Source: Parerythrobacter lutipelagi (GTDB lineage Bacteria; Pseudomonadota; Alphaproteobacteria; Sphingomonadales; Sphingomonadaceae). Taken from it: a DNA stretch of 64,000 nucleotides. The position numbers and the translations under genes were made by a program. The stretch is from contig NZ_SKCJ01000002.1 of assembly GCF_005434975.1 (NCBI RefSeq), positions 124,001 to 188,000 of the forward strand, written 5' to 3'. Every line of letters begins with the position of its first letter. The stretch's first letter is position 1. Under the pieces are notes generated by a model, which was not told the DNA's origin, did no database searches, and saw only the letters and a program-made list of their open reading frames with translations. Shown here piece by piece: positions 26,187-34,425 of this stretch.

Positions 26187-27395
26187 TTATCCCTCCCGCC
26201 CGACAGTGCGGGCAATCAGGTCGCGCTGAACTTCGTTGCTGCCGGCATAGATCGTGGTTGCGCGGCTGTTGAGGTACCACGGCATCGCGATGAGCTCGAG
26301 GTCGGTTCCGAGCGGCCGGGCATTGGCGCCGACCCGCAAAGCTTCGAGTTGCAGCGGCAGCGCTTCGTTGCCGATGGTCTGCGTCAGCATGACAGTTACC
26401 CGCTGGGTCAGCTCTGAATTCATCGTCTTGTTCATCGACGGATAGGCCGGATCGCTCGCGATCGGATGACCGCTTACGGCAAGCTTTTCAAAATGTTCGA
26501 AGCTGGCGATATCTGCTTCCAGTTCCCCCATATCGCGCTGGAAGACCGGATCTTCTGCCAGCACGGTGCCGAACCCGCTCGGCGTGTGCTGCGCAGCCTC
26601 ACGAATGCGTTCGAGCCCGCGTTTCAGGGTCGGGCTTTGCGCCCCGCCGCCGCGTTCGTGTTTGAGCAGGTGTTTGGCGACCGACCAGCCGTCGTTCTCC
26701 GCCCCGACGCGGCCCGATTGCGGCACCCGGACATCCTCGAAGAACACTTCGCATTGCTCGGGGAATCCGTCGAGCCCGACGATCGGGCGCACCGTCATGC
26801 CCGGATAATCCATCCGGTCGAGCAGGAGGAAAGTGATGCCGTGCTGTTTCTTGCCGCTGTTATCCGTCCGCACGAGCATGAACATGCGGTTCGCGTGATG
26901 GGCGTAAGTGGTCCAGATCTTGGAGCCATTGATGATGTAGTCCTCACCGTCTGCTTCTGCCCGGCATTGCAGCGAGGCAAGGTCAGATCCCGAATTAGGT
27001 TCGGAATAGCCCTGCGCCCAGAAATCATCGCCCTGCAGGATACCCGGCAGATATTTCGCCTTCTGCTCCTGCGTGCCGATGTCGATCAGCAGCGGGCCGA
27101 CCATGCCCACGCCTTGCGGCAGCAAGGGCGGCAGGTCGCGCTTGCGGTATTCCTCGGCGAAAATGTACTTCTGTTCGACCGACCAGCCGGTGCCGCCATG
27201 CTCGGCCGGCCAGTGCGGCGCGGCCCAGCCCTGTTTGTACAGAATGCGGTGCCATTCCATCACCTGCTCGAACTGGCCGAAGACGCTGGTCAGCTTGCGC
27301 CCTGCCTCGCGGATTGCGGGCGTTGGTGCGGTGTCGAGAAAAGCGCAGACTTCTGCACGGAAGGCTTCAAGCTCGGGGCCGAATTCGATGTTCAT
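26187..27395 (-). CDS. Acyl-CoA dehydrogenase family protein (longer partner)
   Basis: The 402-residue protein has a clear acyl-CoA dehydrogenase fold: AQGYSEPNSGSDLASLQ in the middle domain and SRATTIYAGSNEVQRDLIARTVG at the C-terminus, a form typical of large-substrate dehydrogenases. AAAGGACCCCG precedes the ATG. It is the middle gene of the SDR-ACAD-ACAD operon, with only four bases to the next start. Substrate unknown; a branched, cyclic or steroid-like acyl-CoA is possible. Confidence 0.88.
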   Translation of the reverse strand: MNIEFGPELEAFRAEVCAFLDTAPTPAIREAGRKLTSVFGQFEQVMEWHRILYKQGWAAPHWPAEHGGTGWSVEQKYIFAEEYRKRDLPPLLPQGVGMVGPLLIDIGTQEQKAKYLPGILQGDDFWAQGYSEPNSGSDLASLQCRAEADGEDYIINGSKIWTTYAHHANRMFMLVRTDNSGKKQHGITFLLLDRMDYPGMTVRPIVGLDGFPEQCEVFFEDVRVPQSGRVGAENDGWSVAKHLLKHERGGGAQSPTLKRGLERIREAAQHTPSGFGTVLAEDPVFQRDMGELEADIASFEHFEKLAVSGHPIASDPAYPSMNKTMNSELTQRVTVMLTQTIGNEALPLQLEALRVGANARPLGTDLELIAMPWYLNSRATTIYAGSNEVQRDLIARTVGREG

Positions 27396-27413
27396 CGGGG
27401 TCCTTTCGAATCT

Positions 27414-28208
27414 TTATTTCGGCGGCATCCGAATGGCGCCGTCCAACCTGAACTGGTGGCCGTTGATGTAGCCGTTGCGGGCGATTTCAAGGACCAGCGA
27501 AGCGAATTCTTCCGGATTGCCGAGCCGCTTGGGGAAAGGGACGCTGGCATTGAGCTGTGCCCACATTGCGGGGTTGCGATCCTTCATGCCCAGCATCAGC
27601 GGGGTGGCGAAAATCCCCGGCATAATCGAGTTCACCCGAATGCCCATGTCCATCAGATCGCGCGCCATGGGCAGGACAAGGCCGTTCACGCCCGATTTGC
27701 AGCTGCCATAGATGACCTGCCCGATCTGGCCATCTTGCGCGGCGACACTGGCGGTCAGGATGATCGAACCACGCTCGCCATCATCGGTAACCGGTTCGCT
27801 GTTCGCCATGCCGAGTGCGGAAATCGATGCGATGCGGTAACTGGCCACGAGGATGCCCTGCGCGCCGAATTCGTAGTCTTCGGTAGAAAGGCGCTTGTAG
27901 CCGCCCGCTTCCTTGTCCCAACCGAGCGTCTTGCCGCGCTTGCTCGCCATTGCGCAGTGCAGCGTCAGGCGTTCCTGACCATGCGCAGCGCGTGCGGCCT
28001 CGAATCCGCCCTGCACGGATTGTTCGTCCATGATGTCGACATGATGAAACGTACCACCGATTTCCTTCGCGGTCGCTGCGCCGGCATCGTCGTTGATGTC
28101 GAAAATTGCGACTTTGAATCCCGCCTCTGCCAGCGCTCGCGCGCTCGCCTGCCCAAGGCCCGAGGCGCCTCCGGTTACAACCGCTGCGTGGTTATGCGCG
28201 AAGTCCAT
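27414..28208 (-). CDS. SDR family oxidoreductase, 3-hydroxyacyl-CoA dehydrogenase-like
   Basis: The 264-residue short-chain dehydrogenase has the NAD motif TGGASGLGQA near residues 12-21 and the YGSCK catalytic pair (Tyr/Lys). It resembles type II 3-hydroxyacyl-CoA dehydrogenases. ATG 28208 follows AGGGAGAGAGCAAT. The longer frame to 28433 overlaps the divergent PhoX gene and is rejected. As first gene ahead of two acyl-CoA dehydrogenases, it probably acts in the same beta-oxidation-like route. Confidence 0.88.
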   Translation of the reverse strand: MDFAHNHAAVVTGGASGLGQASARALAEAGFKVAIFDINDDAGAATAKEIGGTFHHVDIMDEQSVQGGFEAARAAHGQERLTLHCAMASKRGKTLGWDKEAGGYKRLSTEDYEFGAQGILVASYRIASISALGMANSEPVTDDGERGSIILTASVAAQDGQIGQVIYGSCKSGVNGLVLPMARDLMDMGIRVNSIMPGIFATPLMLGMKDRNPAMWAQLNASVPFPKRLGNPEEFASLVLEIARNGYINGHQFRLDGAIRMPPK

Positions 28209-28324
28209 ATTGCTCTCTCCCTGATCCTTGCAATCGGCGATAGACCGGAAAACGCCGTCTGTCATTTGCGCTTCGTCGAGCAGACGCATATCTGTTGGCC
28301 ACACAGTAACCGGAGTTCGCCCAG

Positions 28325-29674
28325 ATGAGTTTCCCGTCAGCCGACCGTCGCCAGTTTCTCGCCGGGACCGCTGCGTCCTTCGCCGCGCTTGCTGCCAGTG
28401 GTTGCACCGCCAGTGGTGCGGGCGGACTGGCAAGCAAGCCGTTCGACTACGGTCCTTTGGTCCCCGATCCGCAGGGCATTCTCGATCTGCCCGCTGGCTT
28501 TTCCTACCGCGCCATTTCGCGGCTTGGCGACGCGATGGACGATGGCGGCACTGTGCCCGACCAGGCCGACGGCATGGGCTGCTTCGATCTGGGCAAGGGC
28601 AAGATCGCGCTGGTGCGCAATCATGAGCTTTCGCCGGGCGCTGACACGGGCGGCGCGCGCGGGCCCGCCTTTGATACGGTCGCGCGCAGCCTGATCCCGC
28701 TGCCGGGCGGGACCACGACGCTAGTGCTCGATGCGAAGACGCTTGAAGTGGAACAGCAGTACCGATCGCTTGCCGGGACTATCCGAAATTGCGCTGGCGG
28801 GGTCACCCCATGGGGTAGCTGGCTGACCTGCGAGGAGAACACCGCCAAAGCCGATGGCCGGATCAATCGCGACCACGGCTGGGTGTTCGAAGTGCCTGCC
28901 AATGCCGGGAAACAGGTCGATCCGGTGCCATTGAAAGCGATGGGCAGGTTCAACCACGAAGCAGCCTGCGTCGATCCGGAGACGGGCATCGTCTACCTGA
29001 CGGAGGATCGCAACGAATCGCTGCTCTATCGTTTCATTCCGAATGTTCCGGGCAAGCTGGCCGAAGGCGGGAAGCTTGAAGCTTTGATGCTGGTCGACGG
29101 CATATCGGACTCGCGCAATTGGGATGCACCCGGCATCGCGCCCACCTTGGTTGCGGGGTCGAGCCATGCGGTGAGCTGGATTCCAATGGACAATGTGGAG
29201 GCACCCGAAGACGATCTGCGTTTGCGCGGAGCGGCCATGGGCGGGCTCCTATTCGCTCGGGGGGAGGGCATCTGGATGGGTGACGGGGAGATGTATTTCG
29301 CCTGCACCAGCGGGGGCGCGGCCAAGCTCGGCCAGATATTCCGCCTGAAGGTCGGGCAGGGCGGCGAACCTGACATGCTCGATCTCTTTTTCGAGAGCAC
29401 AAGCCCGGACCAGTTCAATTACGGCGACAACCTGACGATCGCCCCTGACGGCCACCTGGTGGTGTGCGAAGACCAGTACTCGGAAGTGGTGACCAACCAT
29501 CTGCGGGGAATCGCGCCGGACGGCAAAGTCTATCCACTAGCGCTGCTACGGCTTCAGACTGAACCGGCTGGTGCCTGTTTCTCTCCCGATGGCCGCGTGC
29601 TGTTCGTCAATGCCTACAGCCCGACAGCAACGCTCGCGATTACCGGGCCATGGCCCTGGTTGCGGCGGGGCTGA
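28325..29674 (+). CDS. PhoX family (DUF839) exported protein
   Basis: The 449-residue protein has a Tat-type N-terminus (DRRQFLAG at 8-15) followed by an AASGC sequence that could be a lipobox. The beta-propeller domain has the conserved segments WGSWLTCEENT, GRFNHEAACVDPETGIVYLTED and NLTIAPDGHLVVCEDQ seen in PhoX-type calcium/iron alkaline phosphatases and their relatives. It is probably an exported phosphatase, but many DUF839 proteins are uncharacterised. It is followed after 12 bases by a membrane protein gene. Confidence 0.82.
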   Translation: MSFPSADRRQFLAGTAASFAALAASGCTASGAGGLASKPFDYGPLVPDPQGILDLPAGFSYRAISRLGDAMDDGGTVPDQADGMGCFDLGKGKIALVRNHELSPGADTGGARGPAFDTVARSLIPLPGGTTTLVLDAKTLEVEQQYRSLAGTIRNCAGGVTPWGSWLTCEENTAKADGRINRDHGWVFEVPANAGKQVDPVPLKAMGRFNHEAACVDPETGIVYLTEDRNESLLYRFIPNVPGKLAEGGKLEALMLVDGISDSRNWDAPGIAPTLVAGSSHAVSWIPMDNVEAPEDDLRLRGAAMGGLLFARGEGIWMGDGEMYFACTSGGAAKLGQIFRLKVGQGGEPDMLDLFFESTSPDQFNYGDNLTIAPDGHLVVCEDQYSEVVTNHLRGIAPDGKVYPLALLRLQTEPAGACFSPDGRVLFVNAYSPTATLAITGPWPWLRRG

Positions 29675-29686
29675 CCGGGCTCAGGC

Positions 29687-30247
29687 GTGTCGGCTTTCCT
29701 CTTCGCGCTCGTCGCGGTTGTCCTGACATCGCTCGGTAGCCGGGACCAGTTGCTGGTCTCTCGGCTGTCCGATCGGCTCGGCAGGCACGTCGGATTGCTC
29801 GTCGCTGCGCTAGTGGTCTCGACGGCGACCGCAGGGCTGATGGCGTGGGGGGGATGGACAGTCTCGGCCATGTTGCCGCCGGCCGCGAAGTCTATGCTTG
29901 TCGCCCTGGCGCTGCTCCTCGCGGCGGTCGAACTCGCTTGGCCCAACCGCAGGCGGGCGCTGGTCGAGCCCACGCGCAGTGTCGGGGCGATGGCAATCGT
30001 GCTGGCAGGTTACCAGATCACCGATGGCGCGCGCTTCCTGATTTTTGCGTTGGCCGCGGCGCTCCCAGCGACCGCGCTGGCAGCAGCGGGCGGCGCGATC
30101 GGCGGGTGTCTGGCACTCGCGGCGGCCTGGTCAGCACCGGAAAAGATCGGGCGGATGCCGCTGCGAATGTTGCGCCTGTTGTTAGCCGGGGTGTTGATGG
30201 TGGCTTCCATTGTAATCGGATTATCCGCCAGAGGCTTAATCGATTAA
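29687..30247 (+). CDS. Six-TM-like membrane protein, distant TMEM165/GDT1 (UPF0016) type
   Basis: The 186-residue hydrophobic protein has two halves of about three segments each. The first half contains LTSLGSRDQLL, aligned by eye with the E-x-G-D-[KR]-[TS] motif of GDT1 cation transporters, but the acidic Glu and Asp are replaced. The second half contains YQITDGARF. It starts with GTG at 29687, 12 bases after phoX-like, so it is likely co-transcribed. A cation-handling role next to a metal-dependent phosphatase is attractive but weakly supported. Confidence 0.55.
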   Translation: MSAFLFALVAVVLTSLGSRDQLLVSRLSDRLGRHVGLLVAALVVSTATAGLMAWGGWTVSAMLPPAAKSMLVALALLLAAVELAWPNRRRALVEPTRSVGAMAIVLAGYQITDGARFLIFALAAALPATALAAAGGAIGGCLALAAAWSAPEKIGRMPLRMLRLLLAGVLMVASIVIGLSARGLID

Positions 30248-30345
30248 TCGCTTCAGTCGATCACAGAAAGGGGAATTGCTCCGGGAGCCAGAGCCGATTT
30301 GCGGTGTTTGTTTTTTATACATCAGCATAGCAAGGAGGAATTCCC

Positions 30346-30807
30346 ATGGCGAACACGGGCGATAATTCGAAAACGGCATTGGTTGGCGAACTGAACGGTT
30401 TGTTGGCCGATCACCTGGCGCTTTATTTCAAGACGAAGAACTTTCACTGGCATGTAGCTGGGCCGCGTTTCCGCGATCTGCATTTGATGTTTGACGAGCA
30501 GGCGATCGAGGTGCGGGACCAGATCGATGCGATTGGAGAACGGGTCCGCAAACTGGGTGAGAACACGCTGACTTCGATCGGTTCGGTAGCCAAGGCGACC
30601 CAGGTCAAGGATCAGGACGATGCAGCGCTTTCACCCGAGAAAATGGTCGAAGAATTGCGCGATGACAATGCTGCAATGGTCAAGCGCCTCAAGGCCATGA
30701 AGCCGCTGGCCGAACAGGCAGGCGACAATGCGACCGACGGGCTGCTGGATGATTGGACCGACATGGCTGAAGAACGTGTCTGGTTTCTGACGCAGACGCT
30801 TAAATAA
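30346..30807 (+). CDS. dps: Dps-type DNA-protecting ferritin
   Basis: This Dps/ferritin-like protein of 153 residues has the ferroxidase signature KTKNFHWHVAGPRFRDLHLMFDEQ, the FDEQ glutamate and aspartate being metal ligands. Dps dodecamers oxidise and store iron and protect DNA in stress. A strong AAGGAGGAATTCCC site precedes the ATG, consistent with high expression. A strong terminator follows at 30832-30866. Confidence 0.95.
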   Translation: MANTGDNSKTALVGELNGLLADHLALYFKTKNFHWHVAGPRFRDLHLMFDEQAIEVRDQIDAIGERVRKLGENTLTSIGSVAKATQVKDQDDAALSPEKMVEELRDDNAAMVKRLKAMKPLAEQAGDNATDGLLDDWTDMAEERVWFLTQTLK

Positions 30808-30831
30808 ACCGTTTCACTATTCCCTCAAGAG

Positions 30832-30866
30832 AACCCGCTTCTGCGCTGTGCGGAGGCGGGTTTTTT
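30832..30866 (+). terminator. Rho-independent terminator of dps
   Basis: AACCCGCTTCTGC pairs with GCGGAGGCGGGTT (13 pairs, two of them G-T) and is followed by six T residues. Confidence 0.9.
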
Positions 30867-30882
30867 GTTATGGCTGTCCGTC

Positions 30883-31503
30883 ATGAAGAATATCACGATC
30901 AAACAGAACATCGACGCTGAAGGAATTGCCGGCTGGATCGCACAGCGATTGGAGACAAAGCTGCGCGAATCTCGCGGGCCCGTCGCAATGACGGTTCCGG
31001 GCGGATCGACCCCATTTCCCATTTTTGAAGAACTGGTGAAGCACGATCTCGATTTCTCCCGCTTGCTAGTCTGGCCAGGGGACGACCGGATCGTTCCGGA
31101 AGATCATCCCGCCAGCAACACGGGCAAGATCCGCGCGCTGTTCGATCCGGTCGGAGCACAGGTGGTTACGCTGACAATCATGGAAAAGGTGCCGCACTTC
31201 GCAATTGCCTGGCTCGGCATGGGGGGCGATGGACACATCGCGTCGCTGTTCCCCAACACCGACCCTCAAGTAAGCGATCCCGCTCCGATCCGGCAGCTCA
31301 CGCCCGACCCGCTGCCGCCCGAGGCCCCGTTTGATCGCATTACGCTGACAATTCCCGCCTTGCTCGACAGCGATGAGGTGATGTTTGTGATCCGCGGCGA
31401 CGACAAGCGCGAGGTCTTCGATCAGGCCATGCGCGGTGATCACGATTTGCCAATTGCGCGCTTCCTTGGTGCAGCGAACCAGCCGGTCACATGCTTCGCC
31501 TGA
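30883..31503 (+). CDS. pgl: 6-phosphogluconolactonase
   Basis: The 206-residue protein has the Pgl/NagB-superfamily motifs VPGGSTP, VWPGDDRIVPEDHPASN and GMGGDGHIASLFPN. It would hydrolyse 6-phosphogluconolactone in the pentose phosphate or Entner-Doudoroff route. ATG 30883 gives the conserved N-terminus; the ribosome-binding site is weak. It is shorter than typical (about 230-250) and lacks neighbouring zwf or edd, so another sugar-phosphate isomerase or hydrolase role is possible. Its end overlaps the Nudix gene by 13 bases. Confidence 0.82.
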   Translation: MKNITIKQNIDAEGIAGWIAQRLETKLRESRGPVAMTVPGGSTPFPIFEELVKHDLDFSRLLVWPGDDRIVPEDHPASNTGKIRALFDPVGAQVVTLTIMEKVPHFAIAWLGMGGDGHIASLFPNTDPQVSDPAPIRQLTPDPLPPEAPFDRITLTIPALLDSDEVMFVIRGDDKREVFDQAMRGDHDLPIARFLGAANQPVTCFA

Positions 31504-31973
31504 TCCCGCCATCCATCCAGCGCGCGCTGATGCCTGCTGCGCATTCGCTCCGCAAGCTGGTGTGGCGGATCACCAAGCCGGAACTGACCGGGGTGGCCGT
31601 GGTGGCGTTCAATCTGTCCGATCAGTTGCTGCTCGTCCGTCACAGTTATGGTGCGCACGGGTGGGCAGTCCCCAGCGGTGGAGTGAGGGGCGATGAAGGC
31701 CCGGAAGAGGCTGCCAGGCGGGAATTGCTCGAGGAGACAGGCTGCGAAGCGGGCAGAATGACAGATCTTGGTATTCAGTGCGAAGAACTCTCGGGTGCGA
31801 GCAATTCGGTGCATGTCTTTTTCACCCGCGTTTCCGGTCAGCTTAAACCCGATGGGCGCGAAATTGTCGAAGCGCGCTTCTTCCCGACACATTCGCTGCC
31901 CGAACCATTGCTGCCAGCAACGCGCCGCAGGCTTCAACTTTGGCGCGAACAGCAGGACGGTAAATCACAATAG
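31491..31973 (+). CDS. Nudix hydrolase
   Basis: The 160-residue protein has a perfect Nudix box, G-x5-E-x7-REL-x-EE-x-G, beginning at the GG of VPSGG. It hydrolyses a nucleoside diphosphate linked to another moiety; the exact substrate cannot be told. ATG 31491 lies inside the end of pgl, so the two are coupled. The 3' end overlaps the convergent dinB by nine bases. Confidence 0.92.
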   Translation: MLRLIPPSIQRALMPAAHSLRKLVWRITKPELTGVAVVAFNLSDQLLLVRHSYGAHGWAVPSGGVRGDEGPEEAARRELLEETGCEAGRMTDLGIQCEELSGASNSVHVFFTRVSGQLKPDGREIVEARFFPTHSLPEPLLPATRRRLQLWREQQDGKSQ

Positions 31974-33095
31974 CGACAGTTGCGCGTCGTCGCGCGGCGG
32001 TTCTTCCTTTCCGGCGCGTTCGAGGTTTGACAGGGTTAGCCCCATCAGCCGGATCGGCAGGGGCAATGGCAGCGACTCGTCCAGCAAGGCGTGCGCTGTC
32101 TGAGAGAACTCGGGCTTGCCTGTCACGTTGTGCGGTAACGACCTGGCCCGCGTCACAGTCTGAAAGTCGGTATACTTCATTTTCAATGTGATCGTCCGGC
32201 CTTTTGCCTGCGACCGCTCGATACTTCCCCACACGATATCCACGATGCTATCCAGCGTCTCGCGCAGGGCTGTGCCGCTGGATATATCCTCGCTGAATGT
32301 GCGTTCTCCACCGACTGACTTGCGGATGCGGTTGGCGCGCACCGGGCGCAGGTCGATGCCGCGCGATGCACGATAAAGGTAATCGGCAAAACTTCCGAAA
32401 TTCGCGCGCAGGAAGGCGACATCCTTTGCTGCCAGATCGGCGCCTGTCTCGATGCCAAGTTTCGCCATCTTGGCCGCGCCTTTCGGACCCACACCATGAA
32501 AGCGGCGCACCGGTAATGACTGGACGAATCGTGCACCATCACCGGGTTTGATCACGCAGATCCCGTCGGGCTTGTTCTGGTCACTTGCGAGCTTGGCGAG
32601 AAACTTATTGTAGCTCACCCCGGCGCTGGCGGTCAGACGGGTTTCTTCGCGAATACGCTGACGGATCAGCTCGGCTATGCGGGTGGCGCTGCCGATGCCG
32701 CGCAAGTCCTCCGTAACATCGAGATAGGCTTCGTCCAGGCTGAGCGGTTCGACATGGGGTGTGAAAAAGCGGAATATTTCGCGGATCTGCGCGCTTGCTT
32801 CCTTGTAGGCGTCGAACCGGTGGCGCACGAAGATGAGATCGGGGCAAAGCCTGCGCGCGGTGACCGATGGCATTGCGCTTTTCACGCCGAACTTGCGCGC
32901 CTCGTAACTGGCCGCGGCAACCACGCCGCGCCCGCCCGAGCCGCCGACAGCAACTGGCTTGCCGCGCAGCTCCGGATTGTCGCGCTGTTCGACGCTGGCG
33001 AAAAACGCATCCATATCGACATGAATGATCTTGCGCAGGCCAATCGCGGCTTCCTCGTCTTGTTCGGTATCAGCCCTGTCCGGCGCATCGCTCAT
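31965..33095 (-). CDS. dinB: DNA polymerase IV (Y-family translesion polymerase)
   Basis: The 376-residue protein carries the palm metal-binding motifs HVDMDAFFASVEQ and SLDEAYLDVT, the YNKFLAKLASDQNKP segment and a C-terminal little-finger domain. It performs error-prone bypass synthesis. ATG 33095 is preferred to the 16-residue extension. It is divergent from the Bcr/CflA transporter. No LexA-type operator was recognised upstream. Confidence 0.95.
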   Translation of the reverse strand: MSDAPDRADTEQDEEAAIGLRKIIHVDMDAFFASVEQRDNPELRGKPVAVGGSGGRGVVAAASYEARKFGVKSAMPSVTARRLCPDLIFVRHRFDAYKEASAQIREIFRFFTPHVEPLSLDEAYLDVTEDLRGIGSATRIAELIRQRIREETRLTASAGVSYNKFLAKLASDQNKPDGICVIKPGDGARFVQSLPVRRFHGVGPKGAAKMAKLGIETGADLAAKDVAFLRANFGSFADYLYRASRGIDLRPVRANRIRKSVGGERTFSEDISSGTALRETLDSIVDIVWGSIERSQAKGRTITLKMKYTDFQTVTRARSLPHNVTGKPEFSQTAHALLDESLPLPLPIRLMGLTLSNLERAGKEEPPRDDAQLSLL

Positions 33096-33159
33096 CAACC
33101 AATGATAGGCGCTTGGGTTGCAAACTGGAACCTTGTGCGGCAACGCCGGTTTTGTGCAG

Positions 33160-34425
33160 ATGCGAAATGATCATTTCTCCCACGGTGAACGGCCCGCCGT
33201 TGCCAAGCGGCGCCGCGCGGTCATCGGCGAGCGCGAGCTGATCTGGATGATGGCGCTGCTGATGGCGTGCAACGCCTTCGGTATCGATGCCATTCTTCCT
33301 GCACTGGACGCGGTGGCGAGCGACCTTGGCGCGCCGGGCAACAGCCGTCAGTTCGTGGTCGGGGTCTATTTGCTCGCTGCGGGTCTGGGTACGCTGGTAC
33401 CGGGTGCGTTTGCCGACCGTTTCGGTCGCAGGCCGGTGCTGTTCGTCGCGCTCGGGTGCTATATCGTCCTGTCGATTGCCTGCGCCTTGGCGAGCACTTT
33501 TGACATGCTGGTAGCCTTGCGTGCTGCACAGGGCTTTTTCGCTGCCGGGATCATCGCCTTGCCTCCCGCGATCATTCGTGACCGGGTGGGGGGCGACAAG
33601 ATGGCCCGCATGATGAGCCTGATCTTCGTCATATTTCTGCTGGTCCCGGCTGTCGCGCCCAGTATCGGGCAGGCGGTGATGGTAGCTTTTGGCGACTGGC
33701 GCTGGATCTTTGTCTCGATGGCGGTTGCCGGGGTCGTGATGGCCTTGTGGGTATTTATTCGCCTGCCTGAAACGCTGCACGAGGAAGACCGGCAGGAAAT
33801 TCGCATCAGGGCGATTGCGCGCAATATGAAAAGCGCCATCACTCTGCGCCATACGATCGGCTATACGCTCGGCAGTGCACTGGTGTTCGGCGGTCTGTTC
33901 GGGTTCATCAACTCAAGCCAGCAACTGATTGGCGAAGCCTTCGGTGCGGGCGAACGCTTCCCGCTGATCTTCGCTATCTGCGCAGGATGCATGGCGCTGG
34001 CCAACTGGTCCAATTCGCGCATTGTCGAGCGGTTCGGCGCCCGGCGTGTCAGCCATGCGGCATTGTTTGCGTTCATCATGGTCGCGGCGGCGCAGCTGTG
34101 GTTTGCACACCAGCCGAATGAAACACTGTGGACCTTCGTTCCCTTGATGGCGGCGAACATGAGCCTGCTCGGCTTTATCGGGGCGAATTTCGGGTCGATC
34201 GCAATGCAGCCGTTCCGCCACATTGCCGGAGCTGCTTCGAGCGCGCAGGGCTTTTTGCGGATGACCAGCGGCGCGCTGCTCGGGGCCTATATCGGTTACA
34301 GCTATGACGGGACCGCTCGCCCACTGGCCACCGCGCTGCTTGTCACCGCCGTGCTGACGCTGATTTTCGTCCTGTTTTCGGAACGCGGCAAGCTGTTCGG
34401 TCCGCCGGAGCCGTCGCTGGACTAG
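33160..34425 (+). CDS. Bcr/CflA family multidrug efflux MFS transporter
   Basis: The 421-residue protein has 12 predicted membrane segments. The D-x-x-LPAL segment (GIDAILPALDAVASDLG) and MFS motif A (GAFADRFGRRPVL) identify the DHA1 Bcr/CflA group of proton-driven drug exporters. Its stop overlaps the convergent carboxyltransferase stop within CTAG at 34422-34425. Confidence 0.88.
   Translation: MRNDHFSHGERPAVAKRRRAVIGERELIWMMALLMACNAFGIDAILPALDAVASDLGAPGNSRQFVVGVYLLAAGLGTLVPGAFADRFGRRPVLFVALGCYIVLSIACALASTFDMLVALRAAQGFFAAGIIALPPAIIRDRVGGDKMARMMSLIFVIFLLVPAVAPSIGQAVMVAFGDWRWIFVSMAVAGVVMALWVFIRLPETLHEEDRQEIRIRAIARNMKSAITLRHTIGYTLGSALVFGGLFGFINSSQQLIGEAFGAGERFPLIFAICAGCMALANWSNSRIVERFGARRVSHAALFAFIMVAAAQLWFAHQPNETLWTFVPLMAANMSLLGFIGANFGSIAMQPFRHIAGAASSAQGFLRMTSGALLGAYIGYSYDGTARPLATALLVTAVLTLIFVLFSERGKLFGPPEPSLD

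Noticed and set aside
26466-28328. 620-residue open frame on the plus strand
   Set aside because: It is antisense to the acyl-CoA dehydrogenase and SDR genes, which have clear family motifs; composition is typical of a shadow frame.
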